This document shows, one piece after another, positions 30,688 through 38,758 of a DNA stretch of 51,119 bases. Location: the NCBI RefSeq assembly GCF_001536065.1, contig NZ_CZVW01000015.1:1-51119 (forward strand), given 5' to 3'. Under the pieces are notes generated by a model that had not been told where the DNA came from, ran no database searches, and was given only the letters and a program-made list of their open reading frames with translations. Made by a program: the position numbers and the translations under genes. Origin of the DNA: Candidatus Chryseopegocella kryptomonas. Its GTDB lineage: Bacteria > Bacteroidota > Ignavibacteria > Kryptoniales > Kryptoniaceae. Numbering within the stretch: the stretch's first letter is position 1; each line of letters starts with the position of its first letter.

Positions 30688-30716
30688 ATTTTAATAAAAG
30701 ATGATTAAATAATCAA
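30688..30716 (-). promoter_or_regulatory. Predicted sigma70-type promoter for the polyprenyl synthase-ptsHI operon
   Basis: On the minus strand TTGATT (30711-30716) and TAAAAT (30688-30693) are separated by 17 nt, in the 185-bp divergent gap before the helicase gene. Predicted start near 30681, leader about 48 nt. The other strand of the gap shows only weak promoter-like sequence for the helicase. Confidence 0.55.
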
Positions 30717-30818
30717 GTTTTAAACTTTACTTGCCATCGGTTTTACAGAGCAAATGAAAATTTGAATTTAGCGCAATAAAAGTTAATTTTATTAAAAACA
30801 ACCATTTGAAGATAAGCG

Positions 30819-32807
30819 ATGGAGAAAAAGCGATACATATTGAAGCGGGAGATTTTTGAAGAGCATAGCGTAAAACCGTCAAAAATTAGATATAGAGACG
30901 AATTAAACCCAGCGCAGTATGAAGCTGTGATGACGCTTGATGGTCCTGTCCTTGTGATCGCAGGAGCTGGAACTGGGAAAACAAGGACGATAACATACCG
31001 TGTAGCACGACTTGTTGAAATAGGCGTAAACCCGGAATCAATTTTACTTCTCACATTTACGAGGAAAGCAGCGCAGGAAATGTTAAGTCGGGCTTCAATT
31101 TTACTTGATGCAAGATGCGATAGAGTTTCAGGAGGAACTTTTCACTCATTTGCAAATTTAACACTGCGAAAATACGCTCATCTTTTAAAATATGATAACT
31201 CATTCACCATTCTTGACCAAGGAGATGCAGAAGATGTGATAAATTTACTCAGAACGCAAGAAGGATATGATAGAGCAAAAGTTCGTTTCCCACGAAAGCA
31301 AACACTTTATGAAATTTACAGCAAAAGTATCAACACAGAGACACCGATTGAAGAAATTGTCCTAAACGAATTCCCACATTATTACGAACAGATTGAAGAC
31401 ATTGTTAAGTTGTTCAGAGTTTATAACTCATACAAAGCAAAACATAATTTGATGGATTATGACGATTTGCTTTTAAACTTAAAAAGATTGCTTGAAGAGT
31501 TTGACGATGTGAGGAAAAAACTTGCCAACCAATACAAATACATTATGATAGACGAATATCAAGACACAAATCGTCTTCAAGCGGACATCGTTCGTTTGCT
31601 TGGAATGGAACATAGAAATGTAATGGCGGTTGGAGATGATTCACAGAGCATTTATGCATTTAGAGGGGCAAATTTTAGAAACATTATGGACTTTCCGAAA
31701 GATTTCCCTGGGACAAAAATCATAAAACTTGAAGAAAATTACAGGAGCACGCAACCAATTTTAAATCTTGCAAACGAAATAATTGACAGAGCAAGGGAAA
31801 AATATACAAAAGTTCTTTACACAAAGAAGCAAGGCGGAGAGCTACCTGTAATCGTAATCGCACCAAGTGAAAATCATCAATCAAAATTTGTCGTTCAAAA
31901 AGTTCTTGAATTAAGAGAAGAAGGAATTCCATTAAATCAAATGGCTGTTTTGTTCAGAGCAAGCTATTTATCTTTTGACCTTGAAATAGAGCTTGCAAAG
32001 GCGAACATACCTTTTGTTAAGTTTGGTGGTTTTAAATTCATTGAGACAGCACACATTAAAGACATCGTCGCTCATCTGCGTGTAATTCTCAATCCAAGCG
32101 ATGTGATTTCCTGGCATAGAATTTTACTTCTTCTTGATGGAGTTGGTCCGAGAACCGCTCAAAAAGTTATTGAAGATATAACATCTGGAAAATTGAACAT
32201 AAAGACGAATCCAAATTTCTGGCTTGAATTTAAAGGTTATCCTGAAAGCGTCTTACGACTTTTTAAAGTTCTTTACACAATTTATCCGGACGATGTTTCC
32301 GTTCAAGAAAAGACGGAAATAATCCTTCGCTATTATGAGCCGATAATGAGAGATAAATACGATGATTACGAAAAAAGGAAAAAAGACCTTGAAATTTTTG
32401 AGAGCATAGCTTCAAGATATGATTCACTTGAAGAGTTTTTAACAGACCTTGCAATTGAGCCACCGAATGAAAGCGTTTCTGAAATTGTCCCACCTGGGAC
32501 AGATGATGAGTTTTTAGTTCTTTCAACGATTCATTCAGCAAAGGGTCTGGAATGGAACACGGTTTTTATTATTCACGCACTTGATGGAATTTTCCCTTCT
32601 TCACACTCTGCGAGAAATGATGACGAAATGGAGGAGGAAAGAAGATTGATGTATGTTGCTTGCACAAGGGCAAAGGAGCATCTTTTCATTTGTTATCCCG
32701 TTGGGATTTACGATTCAAGAACTGGCTTTGTTTTAACAAAGCCATCAAGATTTATAGCAGACCTTCCAGATGGACTTGTTGAATACTGGGTGATTGATGA
32801 AGAATAA
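30819..32807 (+). CDS. UvrD/Rep-family (superfamily 1A) ATP-dependent DNA helicase
   Basis: A 662-residue 3'-5' helicase. Motifs in order are LNPAQYEAV (Q motif), IAGAGTGKTRTITYRVA (I), LLTFTRKAAQEML (Ia), GGTFHSFANLTL, MIDEYQDTNRLQ (II), AVGDDSQSIYAFRGANF (III), LEENYRSTQPILN (IV), LSTIHSAKGLEWNTVFI (V), and RRLMYVACTRAKEHLF (VI). It is slightly short compared with UvrD/PcrA (about 720) and lacks the usual C-terminal RNA-polymerase-binding tail, so it may be a Rep-like paralogue. It faces away from the polyprenyl synthase and converges on the NosL-like gene. Confidence 0.93.
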   Translation: MEKKRYILKREIFEEHSVKPSKIRYRDELNPAQYEAVMTLDGPVLVIAGAGTGKTRTITYRVARLVEIGVNPESILLLTFTRKAAQEMLSRASILLDARCDRVSGGTFHSFANLTLRKYAHLLKYDNSFTILDQGDAEDVINLLRTQEGYDRAKVRFPRKQTLYEIYSKSINTETPIEEIVLNEFPHYYEQIEDIVKLFRVYNSYKAKHNLMDYDDLLLNLKRLLEEFDDVRKKLANQYKYIMIDEYQDTNRLQADIVRLLGMEHRNVMAVGDDSQSIYAFRGANFRNIMDFPKDFPGTKIIKLEENYRSTQPILNLANEIIDRAREKYTKVLYTKKQGGELPVIVIAPSENHQSKFVVQKVLELREEGIPLNQMAVLFRASYLSFDLEIELAKANIPFVKFGGFKFIETAHIKDIVAHLRVILNPSDVISWHRILLLLDGVGPRTAQKVIEDITSGKLNIKTNPNFWLEFKGYPESVLRLFKVLYTIYPDDVSVQEKTEIILRYYEPIMRDKYDDYEKRKKDLEIFESIASRYDSLEEFLTDLAIEPPNESVSEIVPPGTDDEFLVLSTIHSAKGLEWNTVFIIHALDGIFPSSHSARNDDEMEEERRLMYVACTRAKEHLFICYPVGIYDSRTGFVLTKPSRFIADLPDGLVEYWVIDEE

Positions 32808-32811
32808 AAAA

Positions 32812-32829
32812 GGCGGGCAAAAGCCCGCC
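32812..32829 (-). terminator. Terminator between the helicase and NosL-like genes
   Basis: A perfect 7-bp stem GGCGGGC (32812-32818) with GCCCGCC (32823-32829) and AAAA loop. On the minus strand it is followed by six T, ending the copper-uptake operon; on the plus strand the T-tract is weak. Confidence 0.85.
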
Positions 32830-32839
32830 ACAAGATTTT

Positions 32840-33307
32840 TCAATTGCTCTTTTTTCTCTCCTCACGAATCTTCTTCGCTAAATCAAACATACTTTGATAA
32901 TCAAGCACTTTACCACCGTAAATTTTTGCAAATTCATCCGCTTCTTTTTTGCTTGCAAAAGAAAATTCAGGCAACATCGCCCTTACCGGGGATATTACGC
33001 TTCCAACGACGAACCACGATTTTTTAGCGTCAACGAGCTTGAATGTTTTAAAATCAACCACCTTTACATCTTTAACATTTTTCCCTTCCATTATAGCGGT
33101 TGCACAGCCAATGCCACACGCGTGATAAACAGTATCAGCAACTTCAATTTCAACTCGTGTCATCATTTTTTCAAATACATCCATTCCACAAACACTACAT
33201 GTCCCGAGTTTTTTGCCAAGGTCTGGTTTTAAAATATCCATCATTGATTGAGCGAAAATTGAAGCCGGCAAAAGCAAAAGAGCCAGAATTAAAATTTTAA
33301 TTTTCAT
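32840..33307 (-). CDS. NosL-family periplasmic protein
   Basis: A 155-residue exported protein with a cleavable signal peptide (MKIKILILALLLLPASIFAQ, no lipobox). The mature domain has the NosL signature CSVCGMDVFEK (CxxCxM, metal-binding in NosL) and a second Cys/His cluster, YHACGIGCATAIMEG. NosL proteins bind Cu(I) and deliver it to NosZ. This copy follows the TonB receptor rather than lying in the nos operon, so it is probably a periplasmic copper acceptor for imported metal. ATG 33307 has GGTGAG upstream; the receptor stop overlaps its Shine-Dalgarno region. Confidence 0.85.
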   Translation of the reverse strand: MKIKILILALLLLPASIFAQSMMDILKPDLGKKLGTCSVCGMDVFEKMMTRVEIEVADTVYHACGIGCATAIMEGKNVKDVKVVDFKTFKLVDAKKSWFVVGSVISPVRAMLPEFSFASKKEADEFAKIYGGKVLDYQSMFDLAKKIREERKKSN

Positions 33308-33309
33308 AT

Positions 33310-35586
33310 TCACTCACCAACTTTCATTGTTATGTTGATAAAGAAATTGCGTCCGGGCTCATAAATTGGAATTCCGCTTGTTCTAATTTTTCTGTTAAGA
33401 TGCTCATAGTAAGCTTTATCAAAAAGATTGTTCACGCCTACGGAAATATCTGCAAATTTAAAATATACGATATCAACGAGGAAATTGACAAGGACAAATC
33501 CGGGAGTTGAAGTTTCACCAAAGCTTGTTGATACATCGCTCTTTCGTGCAACAGCTCTTATCGTCAACTCAGGTCTTATTTTTCCATCAAAGAAGTTATA
33601 ATAAACAACTGTCTTTGCTTCAAATGGCGGAATCTCGGGCAATGCTTCACCAGTTACAGCATCCCATGCCTTTGTCTGATAAATGTTAAGGTCAAATCCA
33701 AATGTCCTGCTAAACGTTGATGTATAACCAAGTTCAAATCCAAAGAACTTTGCTCTGTCAATGTTGACAAACTGCTTCACACCGCGAACTCCCATGTTCT
33801 TGGGCGTAAGATCGCTTCTTATCTTTGCAGAGATAAAGTTCTTAACATAGTAATAGAAAACATCGCCTTTGAATATGCCTCCGATGACTTTGCTCTTTAA
33901 AATCAAATCAATGCTGTTATTTGTCTCTGGCTTTATTGATGGATTCCCGACATAATCATAATTATCAATTCCGATTGGGAGAAAGTTTATAAATCTTTCA
34001 CTTATGTTCGGGCTTCTCTTTGCTGAACCAGCAAGAATTGTTAATTGCACATTTGGAGTAATTGCTTTATCTAAACCACCGCTGAAGCTGAAATTATGAA
34101 ACTTGGAAGACAAATTACCAAACAATTTTGCAAAAGATGGAGCTGGCGTTCGTGCTTGTGCGTAATTCACATCGTATCTTGCAGAAAGCATCAAATTAAA
34201 TCCATAAATTCCTGTCCTGAATTCACCAAAAATTCCGAAATTTGAAACATAAGAATTTTGCCATACCGTATCAATGAAAGTTTTACCAGCCATTGGACCC
34301 GTTTTCATTTTCCTCGTTCTGAAACCATCCTTTTCAACTTTCGCATAATCAAAACCGACATAAAGCAAATTATTTCCAAAAATTAAACCTGCTTCACCTC
34401 TTCCACCTGTAACTTTTGTATTCGCCTCCGTGACCGCATCAACATTGAGTCTCGTTGGCTTGAATTCGTTATCCATCAAGTGATAAACTTTTGAATAATA
34501 AGCTTTAAGATTGACGCTATTTATCAACGAGTTTAAATTTCTCGCTCCATAATCAATTGAAATTATCCTTGAATCATCTTTTCTACCGTCCATAGGAAGT
34601 GCTGGATAAAGAACATCACGAGCGTATGTCTCACGAATAGAAAATTGAACTCTATGATTATCGCCCAAATTAACACCAAATTTCCCAGTCCAATCTCTGA
34701 TTTTAAAACTTGACTGAATTTCATTTCCATCGCCATCTTTATAATTTTTATAATCTTTCACTCCACCAGCAATTCTAAAATCAAACAATCTCTGTCCTCC
34801 GAAAAGCGTCAATCTTGCAACTTTGCCATTCCAATTGCTTTCATAACCTGTTTCAATGTTTCCACCGATAGAAAACTTTTCAAATCTTTTTGGCTTCGCA
34901 AGGACAAAATTCATAACACCACCAATGTTGGGTCCATAACGCAAGGCATAGGGTCCTTTTAAAATTTCTATTTTTTCAAGGTCTTCAGCTTGAACATGCG
35001 AAGTTGGCGGGTCCATTCTGTTTGGGCAAGCTGCTTCAATCTTAACACCATTATCAATTTGAACATTTATCTGGTCAAACTTTGTCCCTCTCACAACTGG
35101 ATCAAGAGCATAGCCACCTTTTTTAATTGCGGATGTATTGGAGAAATTTCTCACGAAATCACCAAGATCACGAGGTGCCTTTTTCATAATCTCTCTTCCT
35201 CCAATCTCTGCCTGATTATATGTCTCGGCTGGTCTCCCAAGAACAACAATCTCCTCAACCGAAAAATAAGGCAATTCTTCAAGATAAACTTCAACCGTTT
35301 TAACTTCACCAGATTTAAGTTGAATTTGCTCCTTCGTCTGTTTATAACCGACATAAGAAACGACAAGATTGTAATTTCCAGGCGCAAGATTTTTTATCTC
35401 AAAATAACCTTTGAAATCCGAGACATCACCACGATTTGTTCCCTCAATCCATATATTTGCATTCACAAGAGGATATTTCGCTTTTGAATCATAGACAAAG
35501 CCACGAATTGTCGCTTTTTCCTGCGCAAATGAAATTTGAAAAGATACGAAAATAAACACCACAAGTGTGAAAATGGCTCTTCTCAT
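33310..35586 (-). CDS. TonB-dependent outer-membrane receptor, OprC/NosA-like copper importer
   Basis: A 758-residue TonB-dependent receptor: signal peptide (1-21, ending FAQ), carboxypeptidase-D-like beta domain (about 25-105), plug (about 110-235 with DPVVRGTKFDQINVQIDN and EILKGPYALRYGPNIGGVMN), then a 22-strand-type barrel ending in aromatic FFINITMKVGE. The plug loop EAACPNRMDPPTSH has a CxxxM pair (C187, M191), and the barrel loop KVYHLMDNEF has HxM (H369, M371). These match in type and spacing the CxxxM-HxM copper site known from Pseudomonas OprC. NosA is the same family in denitrifiers. AGGAGGG sits 8 nt before the ATG but can pair with the end of the upstream ORF. Confidence 0.9.
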   Translation of the reverse strand: MRRAIFTLVVFIFVSFQISFAQEKATIRGFVYDSKAKYPLVNANIWIEGTNRGDVSDFKGYFEIKNLAPGNYNLVVSYVGYKQTKEQIQLKSGEVKTVEVYLEELPYFSVEEIVVLGRPAETYNQAEIGGREIMKKAPRDLGDFVRNFSNTSAIKKGGYALDPVVRGTKFDQINVQIDNGVKIEAACPNRMDPPTSHVQAEDLEKIEILKGPYALRYGPNIGGVMNFVLAKPKRFEKFSIGGNIETGYESNWNGKVARLTLFGGQRLFDFRIAGGVKDYKNYKDGDGNEIQSSFKIRDWTGKFGVNLGDNHRVQFSIRETYARDVLYPALPMDGRKDDSRIISIDYGARNLNSLINSVNLKAYYSKVYHLMDNEFKPTRLNVDAVTEANTKVTGGRGEAGLIFGNNLLYVGFDYAKVEKDGFRTRKMKTGPMAGKTFIDTVWQNSYVSNFGIFGEFRTGIYGFNLMLSARYDVNYAQARTPAPSFAKLFGNLSSKFHNFSFSGGLDKAITPNVQLTILAGSAKRSPNISERFINFLPIGIDNYDYVGNPSIKPETNNSIDLILKSKVIGGIFKGDVFYYYVKNFISAKIRSDLTPKNMGVRGVKQFVNIDRAKFFGFELGYTSTFSRTFGFDLNIYQTKAWDAVTGEALPEIPPFEAKTVVYYNFFDGKIRPELTIRAVARKSDVSTSFGETSTPGFVLVNFLVDIVYFKFADISVGVNNLFDKAYYEHLNRKIRTSGIPIYEPGRNFFINITMKVGE

Positions 35587-35594
35587 GGCTATAA

Positions 35595-35677
35595 CCCTCC
35601 TGATTTTTTGTTTGTTTAAAATTTCCAGAAAATTTAAAACGGTAATGTTGATTTGTGGGGATTTTTAATCAGGAGGG
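35595..35677 (-). promoter_or_regulatory. Long-range hairpin sequestering the receptor ribosome-binding site
   Basis: On the minus-strand RNA, CCCTCCTGATT (complement of 35667-35677, the last codons of the Cys-rich ORF) pairs perfectly over 11 bp with AATCAGGAGGG (complement of 35595-35605). The latter contains the whole Shine-Dalgarno of the TonB receptor. The loop is 61 nt. A ribosome ending at the UAA 35665-35667 would cover the anti-Shine-Dalgarno arm, which predicts translational coupling. Confidence 0.55.
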
Positions 35678-36027
35678 TGGAAAATTTCGGTTTGGGAAAT
35701 TGAAATGTTTAAGTTCTCAACAATTGTGAAAAATTTTTGTTGATTGAAAGGGAATAAATCCTTTTTAGTTTCAAATTTTGCCTCTTTTATCGGGAAATCG
35801 GAAACATTTTTGACTTTTTTACATCCGCAACCCGTGGAATCTAAACAAACAAAATTAATCAGGTTAATTCCAATTTTACCTTTACATCCGCATTTGCAAT
35901 TTTCTTCACATTGGCACACTCCACCGTGGCAATGGTTTTTCCCAGACGGCAGAATCACAAGCACATAATTAAGGCTCACCACGAAAACAAGTAAAAGCGA
36001 AAATATTTTGTAAAACCTAACTTGCAC
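35665..36027 (-). CDS. Small Cys/His-rich exported protein, candidate copper-sensing leader ORF
   Basis: A 120-residue protein I cannot place in a named family. An N-terminal hydrophobic segment (about residues 7-27, FSLLLVFVVSLNYVLVIL) is followed by a dense metal-ligand block NHCHGGVCQCEENCKCGCKG and a second CLDSTGCGCKK; nine Cys in all (33, 38, 40, 44, 46, 48, 61, 67, 69). The C-terminal 50 residues are ordinary and end FHPPD. The start is GTG. It is the first gene of the operon with the copper-type receptor. It resembles in design the Cys-containing DUF2946-type upstream ORF (CruR) reported to control a TonB receptor in Bordetella in response to copper, though sequence similarity is not evident. 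A metallothionein-like periplasmic role is also possible. Confidence 0.7.
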   Translation of the reverse strand: MQVRFYKIFSLLLVFVVSLNYVLVILPSGKNHCHGGVCQCEENCKCGCKGKIGINLINFVCLDSTGCGCKKVKNVSDFPIKEAKFETKKDLFPFNQQKFFTIVENLNISISQTEIFHPPD

Positions 36028-36133
36028 CTAAACTTTTGAAAATTGTTTGACGATTTTCTAAAAATTTAACTCAACATTCCAACGCAAAGTTCCACTCCCA
36101 CGATTAGAATTTCTTTAACAAAAAATTGAAATT

Positions 36134-36156
36134 CCCCCCTCCGATATGGAGGGGGG
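36134..36156 (-). terminator. Probable terminator at the 3' end of the nos operon
   Basis: A perfect 9-bp stem (CCCCCCTCC 36134-36142 with GGAGGGGGG 36148-36156) and 5-nt loop follow the 128-residue gene by 6 bp. The downstream tract on the minus strand is A/T-rich (AATTTCAATTTTTTG) rather than pure T. Confidence 0.65.
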
Positions 36157-36161
36157 AAAGA

Positions 36162-36548
36162 TTAACTTCCTTTCTTCTTAACCTTAACTTGCAAACTGTT
36201 AAGTGCAAGGGTTAACTTCGTTCCTGCCTCAACATAATATCTCCACGCATACCCAAGCTGTAAAAAAACATCTTCGTTATACTCGCCTTTGTCCATGCGG
36301 GCTTTTTGCTTGTTCATAATTTCATCCGCAAGATTAAGCCAGTATTGTGCATCTGTTAAATCCTTCTTCACAACATCTGTTTGTTCAGATTTTTTAACTT
36401 GGTCAAGAAGATTCAGCACAACATTTTTCACAGCGACATTGTCGTTATACTGCTTTTCGCAGGTTGTCTTCCAGTCCTTTTGCCCCTGCGCAAGTGCAAG
36501 TGAAAAAGTAAATACCAAACCTGTTAAGATAAAAATCAGGCGCTTCAT
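36162..36548 (-). CDS. Small exported protein of unknown function, last gene of the nos operon
   Basis: A 128-residue protein with a clear signal peptide (MKRLIFILTGLVFTFSLALA) and a helical mature domain rich in K, D and Q, including a single Cys near the N terminus (KTTCEKQYND) and aromatic-rich YAWRYYVEAGTKLTLALN. I do not recognise the family. ATG 36548 follows GGAGG with 7-nt spacing; the GTG 15 bp upstream is rejected. Its position 21 bp after nosY suggests a periplasmic accessory role in N2O reduction. Confidence 0.75.
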   Translation of the reverse strand: MKRLIFILTGLVFTFSLALAQGQKDWKTTCEKQYNDNVAVKNVVLNLLDQVKKSEQTDVVKKDLTDAQYWLNLADEIMNKQKARMDKGEYNEDVFLQLGYAWRYYVEAGTKLTLALNSLQVKVKKKGS

Positions 36549-36569
36549 TTTTTCTTCCTCCACTTTTGT

Positions 36570-37421
36570 TTAACTTATGTCTTGTTTTGAAAAAATTTTG
36601 ATTGATAGAAAAGTTGTTGCAATAAACCAGAAAATTAAATCAGCAATTAAAATCACATAGGTTTGCAAGCTCCCGCCCATAAACTTCAAAAACGCTGCAC
36701 CAGCTGGACCGAAAATTTCAGGTGAGTTCAGAGTTATCAAACTTAACACACGAACGATGTCAACAGGATTTCCAAGAAGTGAAACCATTGCGAAAGTTGC
36801 TGCAACTTTGCCCTTTAAAAATGTCGTCGCCCCAATTATCACAAGATCGTAAAAAATTAGAAAAAGAAACCAAACAAGAATTGAGATCCCAAAAGCCCTC
36901 GCCCTTTGCTTTGCAATTGCACATACAAAAGCCGAAATCCCAATGAACACAAATCCAAGAAGATTTGAAAGCAAAACAAAAACAAGATATTTGAACACAC
37001 CTTCTGCACCAACCCTCATCAAAATAATAAAACCACTTATCCCAAACCCAAGAGCAGTCGCACTAAAAATGACGATTAACAAACCTAACAATTTCCCCGC
37101 TTGAATCTCCCAACGATTCAAAGGTTGTGAATAAAGTATCTCATTTAATCTTCCATCACCAGAAAAACTCATGACTCCGATGACAAGAGAAACAAGTGGA
37201 ATGATGTAAAGAATCAAATTAAGCAAACTCAAAGTCGTCCTTGAAAAATCCTGCATGCTCCCCGTGTATCCACTTGCTGTCAATCCAAAATAAGAAATTC
37301 CAAGGACAAGAATTGTAAAGATTGCTGTAAAAATATGCGTCCACTTATTCCTAACGCTTGTGATGACCTCCGTCTCCGCAACAGTTAAAATTGCATTTCC
37401 AGATAAAGCAAAATTTTTCAT
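36570..37421 (-). CDS. nosY: NosY, ABC transporter permease for NosZ maturation
   Basis: A 283-residue ABC-2-type permease with about six transmembrane helices. It is the membrane partner of NosF, and together with NosD it is required to build the NosZ copper centre. The N terminus has TVAETEVITSVRNKWTHIF; GVMSFSGDGRLNEILYSQPL with NRWEIQAGKLLG is the coupling-helix region typical of NosY. The ATG follows GAAGTGAG and lies 1 bp after the nosL stop, within a continuous operon. Confidence 0.93.
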   Translation of the reverse strand: MKNFALSGNAILTVAETEVITSVRNKWTHIFTAIFTILVLGISYFGLTASGYTGSMQDFSRTTLSLLNLILYIIPLVSLVIGVMSFSGDGRLNEILYSQPLNRWEIQAGKLLGLLIVIFSATALGFGISGFIILMRVGAEGVFKYLVFVLLSNLLGFVFIGISAFVCAIAKQRARAFGISILVWFLFLIFYDLVIIGATTFLKGKVAATFAMVSLLGNPVDIVRVLSLITLNSPEIFGPAGAAFLKFMGGSLQTYVILIADLIFWFIATTFLSIKIFSKQDIS

Positions 37422-37422
37422 C

Positions 37423-37863
37423 TCACTTCAAAATTTTAATTTCAAGTTGTTCATAAGGAAATTCTTCCCCGCCGTATTCTCTCATAAATCTCTCAAGCGA
37501 TTCCTTCGTTTTAAATGTGACGACAAAATAATTCATCGGCGTTTGAATTTTCTCCGACCTGACGAAATAAGCGTTTTCAATCTTAACCCATTCTTTCGTG
37601 TAAAAATCCCTCACAAACATAACCGAGCCATCGGGCAAATTCTTCATCTTTTTAAATTCAATCATACATCCAATGTCGTCAAACTTATAAACTTCACCAT
37701 CTGGAGTGACTATCTCCGTTGCAAAATTGAGTTGAGAAATTGCCATCTTGCAAAGATAACAAACATCATAAGGTTCAATTTCTTCAGGTCTTAACTCTTT
37801 TGAACACGAGAAAAATAAAATTGACAAAGTCAAAATTAACGCTGTTTTAACTTGTCCTTTCAT
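37423..37863 (-). CDS. nosL: NosL, copper-chaperone lipoprotein
   Basis: A lipoprotein of about 146 residues that binds Cu(I) and delivers it for NosZ assembly. The lipobox is ILFFSC near residue 20, and the metal motif is CYLCKMAISQLNFATEI (CxxCxM). DDIGCMIEFKK and FVRDFYTKEW are also typical of NosL. ATG 37863 is chosen over the TTG 9 bp upstream. It overlaps nosF by 17 bp. Confidence 0.93.
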   Translation of the reverse strand: MKGQVKTALILTLSILFFSCSKELRPEEIEPYDVCYLCKMAISQLNFATEIVTPDGEVYKFDDIGCMIEFKKMKNLPDGSVMFVRDFYTKEWVKIENAYFVRSEKIQTPMNYFVVTFKTKESLERFMREYGGEEFPYEQLEIKILK

Positions 37864-38758
37864 GTTCTTCAATTAATTTTTGGTAAATTGATTCAAAAGA
37901 TTGGCTTGATGTCTGGAAATTTTCAATTTGTGCTCCACTTTCCTTGATCTTAAAAAGTATGTCAAGAATTTTGCTTGACTCCGCTTTTATAATCATACTT
38001 GTTCCATTTCTTCTAACCTCAAGCGCTCCATAATCGTATGCAACTTTAACGAAATCATCTTGCATATTTTTCACGACAAGATAAATTTTTGACTCAAACT
38101 TTAACTTCTTTTTTAATTCGCTTGCGTTTTCAAAAGTTATCAATTTCCCGCTCACAAGAACCCCAACTTTATCCGCAAATTCATCAACTTCGTTCAAAAG
38201 ATGAGTTGTAAAAAGAATTGTTTTACCCTCTTTTTTCAAATTTGAAAGAAGAGATTTAAACCTCATCACACCTTCGGGGTCTAAACTCAATGTCGGCTCA
38301 TCAAGAATTAAAATCGGGACATCGGGAAGAAGAGCAATTGCAATTCCCAAACGCTGTGCATTACCTCCAGAGAGTTCACGACTGTATTTTCCAAGTATAT
38401 CTTTCAAGTTCAAAGTTTCAATCACATATTCAACTCTTTGAGCCGACAAATTTCTCACTTTTCTGAAAAACTCAAGTATCTCAATCACTTTCAAATTTTC
38501 GTGAAGAGCAACTCTTTGCGGAAGAAAACTCAAAAACTGTCTTGCTTTTTTGGGCTCTTTTAAAGCATCTACTCCATTGATGTGAATTTCACCTTCATCA
38601 GGGATCACAAGCCCGACGATTGATTTGAGCGTGGTTGTTTTACCGCTTCCATTTGGACCAAGCAAAACCACCGTCTCATTTTCTTCAACGCTGAAACTTA
38701 CACCATTTACCGCAAAAACATCGCCGTATGATTTTTTTAAATTTTTAACCGAAAGCAT
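37847..38758 (-). CDS. nosF: NosF, ABC transporter ATPase for NosZ maturation
   Basis: A 303-residue cytoplasmic ATPase. Walker A LLGPNGSGKTTTLKSIVGL (about 32-50), Q-loop FLPQRVALHENL, signature ELSGGNAQRLGIAIAL, Walker B ILILDEPTLSLDPEG, and switch His in LFTTHLLNEVDE are all intact. It powers the NosDY complex. The ATG overlaps the nosD stop by 14 bp. Confidence 0.95.
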   Translation of the reverse strand: MLSVKNLKKSYGDVFAVNGVSFSVEENETVVLLGPNGSGKTTTLKSIVGLVIPDEGEIHINGVDALKEPKKARQFLSFLPQRVALHENLKVIEILEFFRKVRNLSAQRVEYVIETLNLKDILGKYSRELSGGNAQRLGIAIALLPDVPILILDEPTLSLDPEGVMRFKSLLSNLKKEGKTILFTTHLLNEVDEFADKVGVLVSGKLITFENASELKKKLKFESKIYLVVKNMQDDFVKVAYDYGALEVRRNGTSMIIKAESSKILDILFKIKESGAQIENFQTSSQSFESIYQKLIEEHERTS

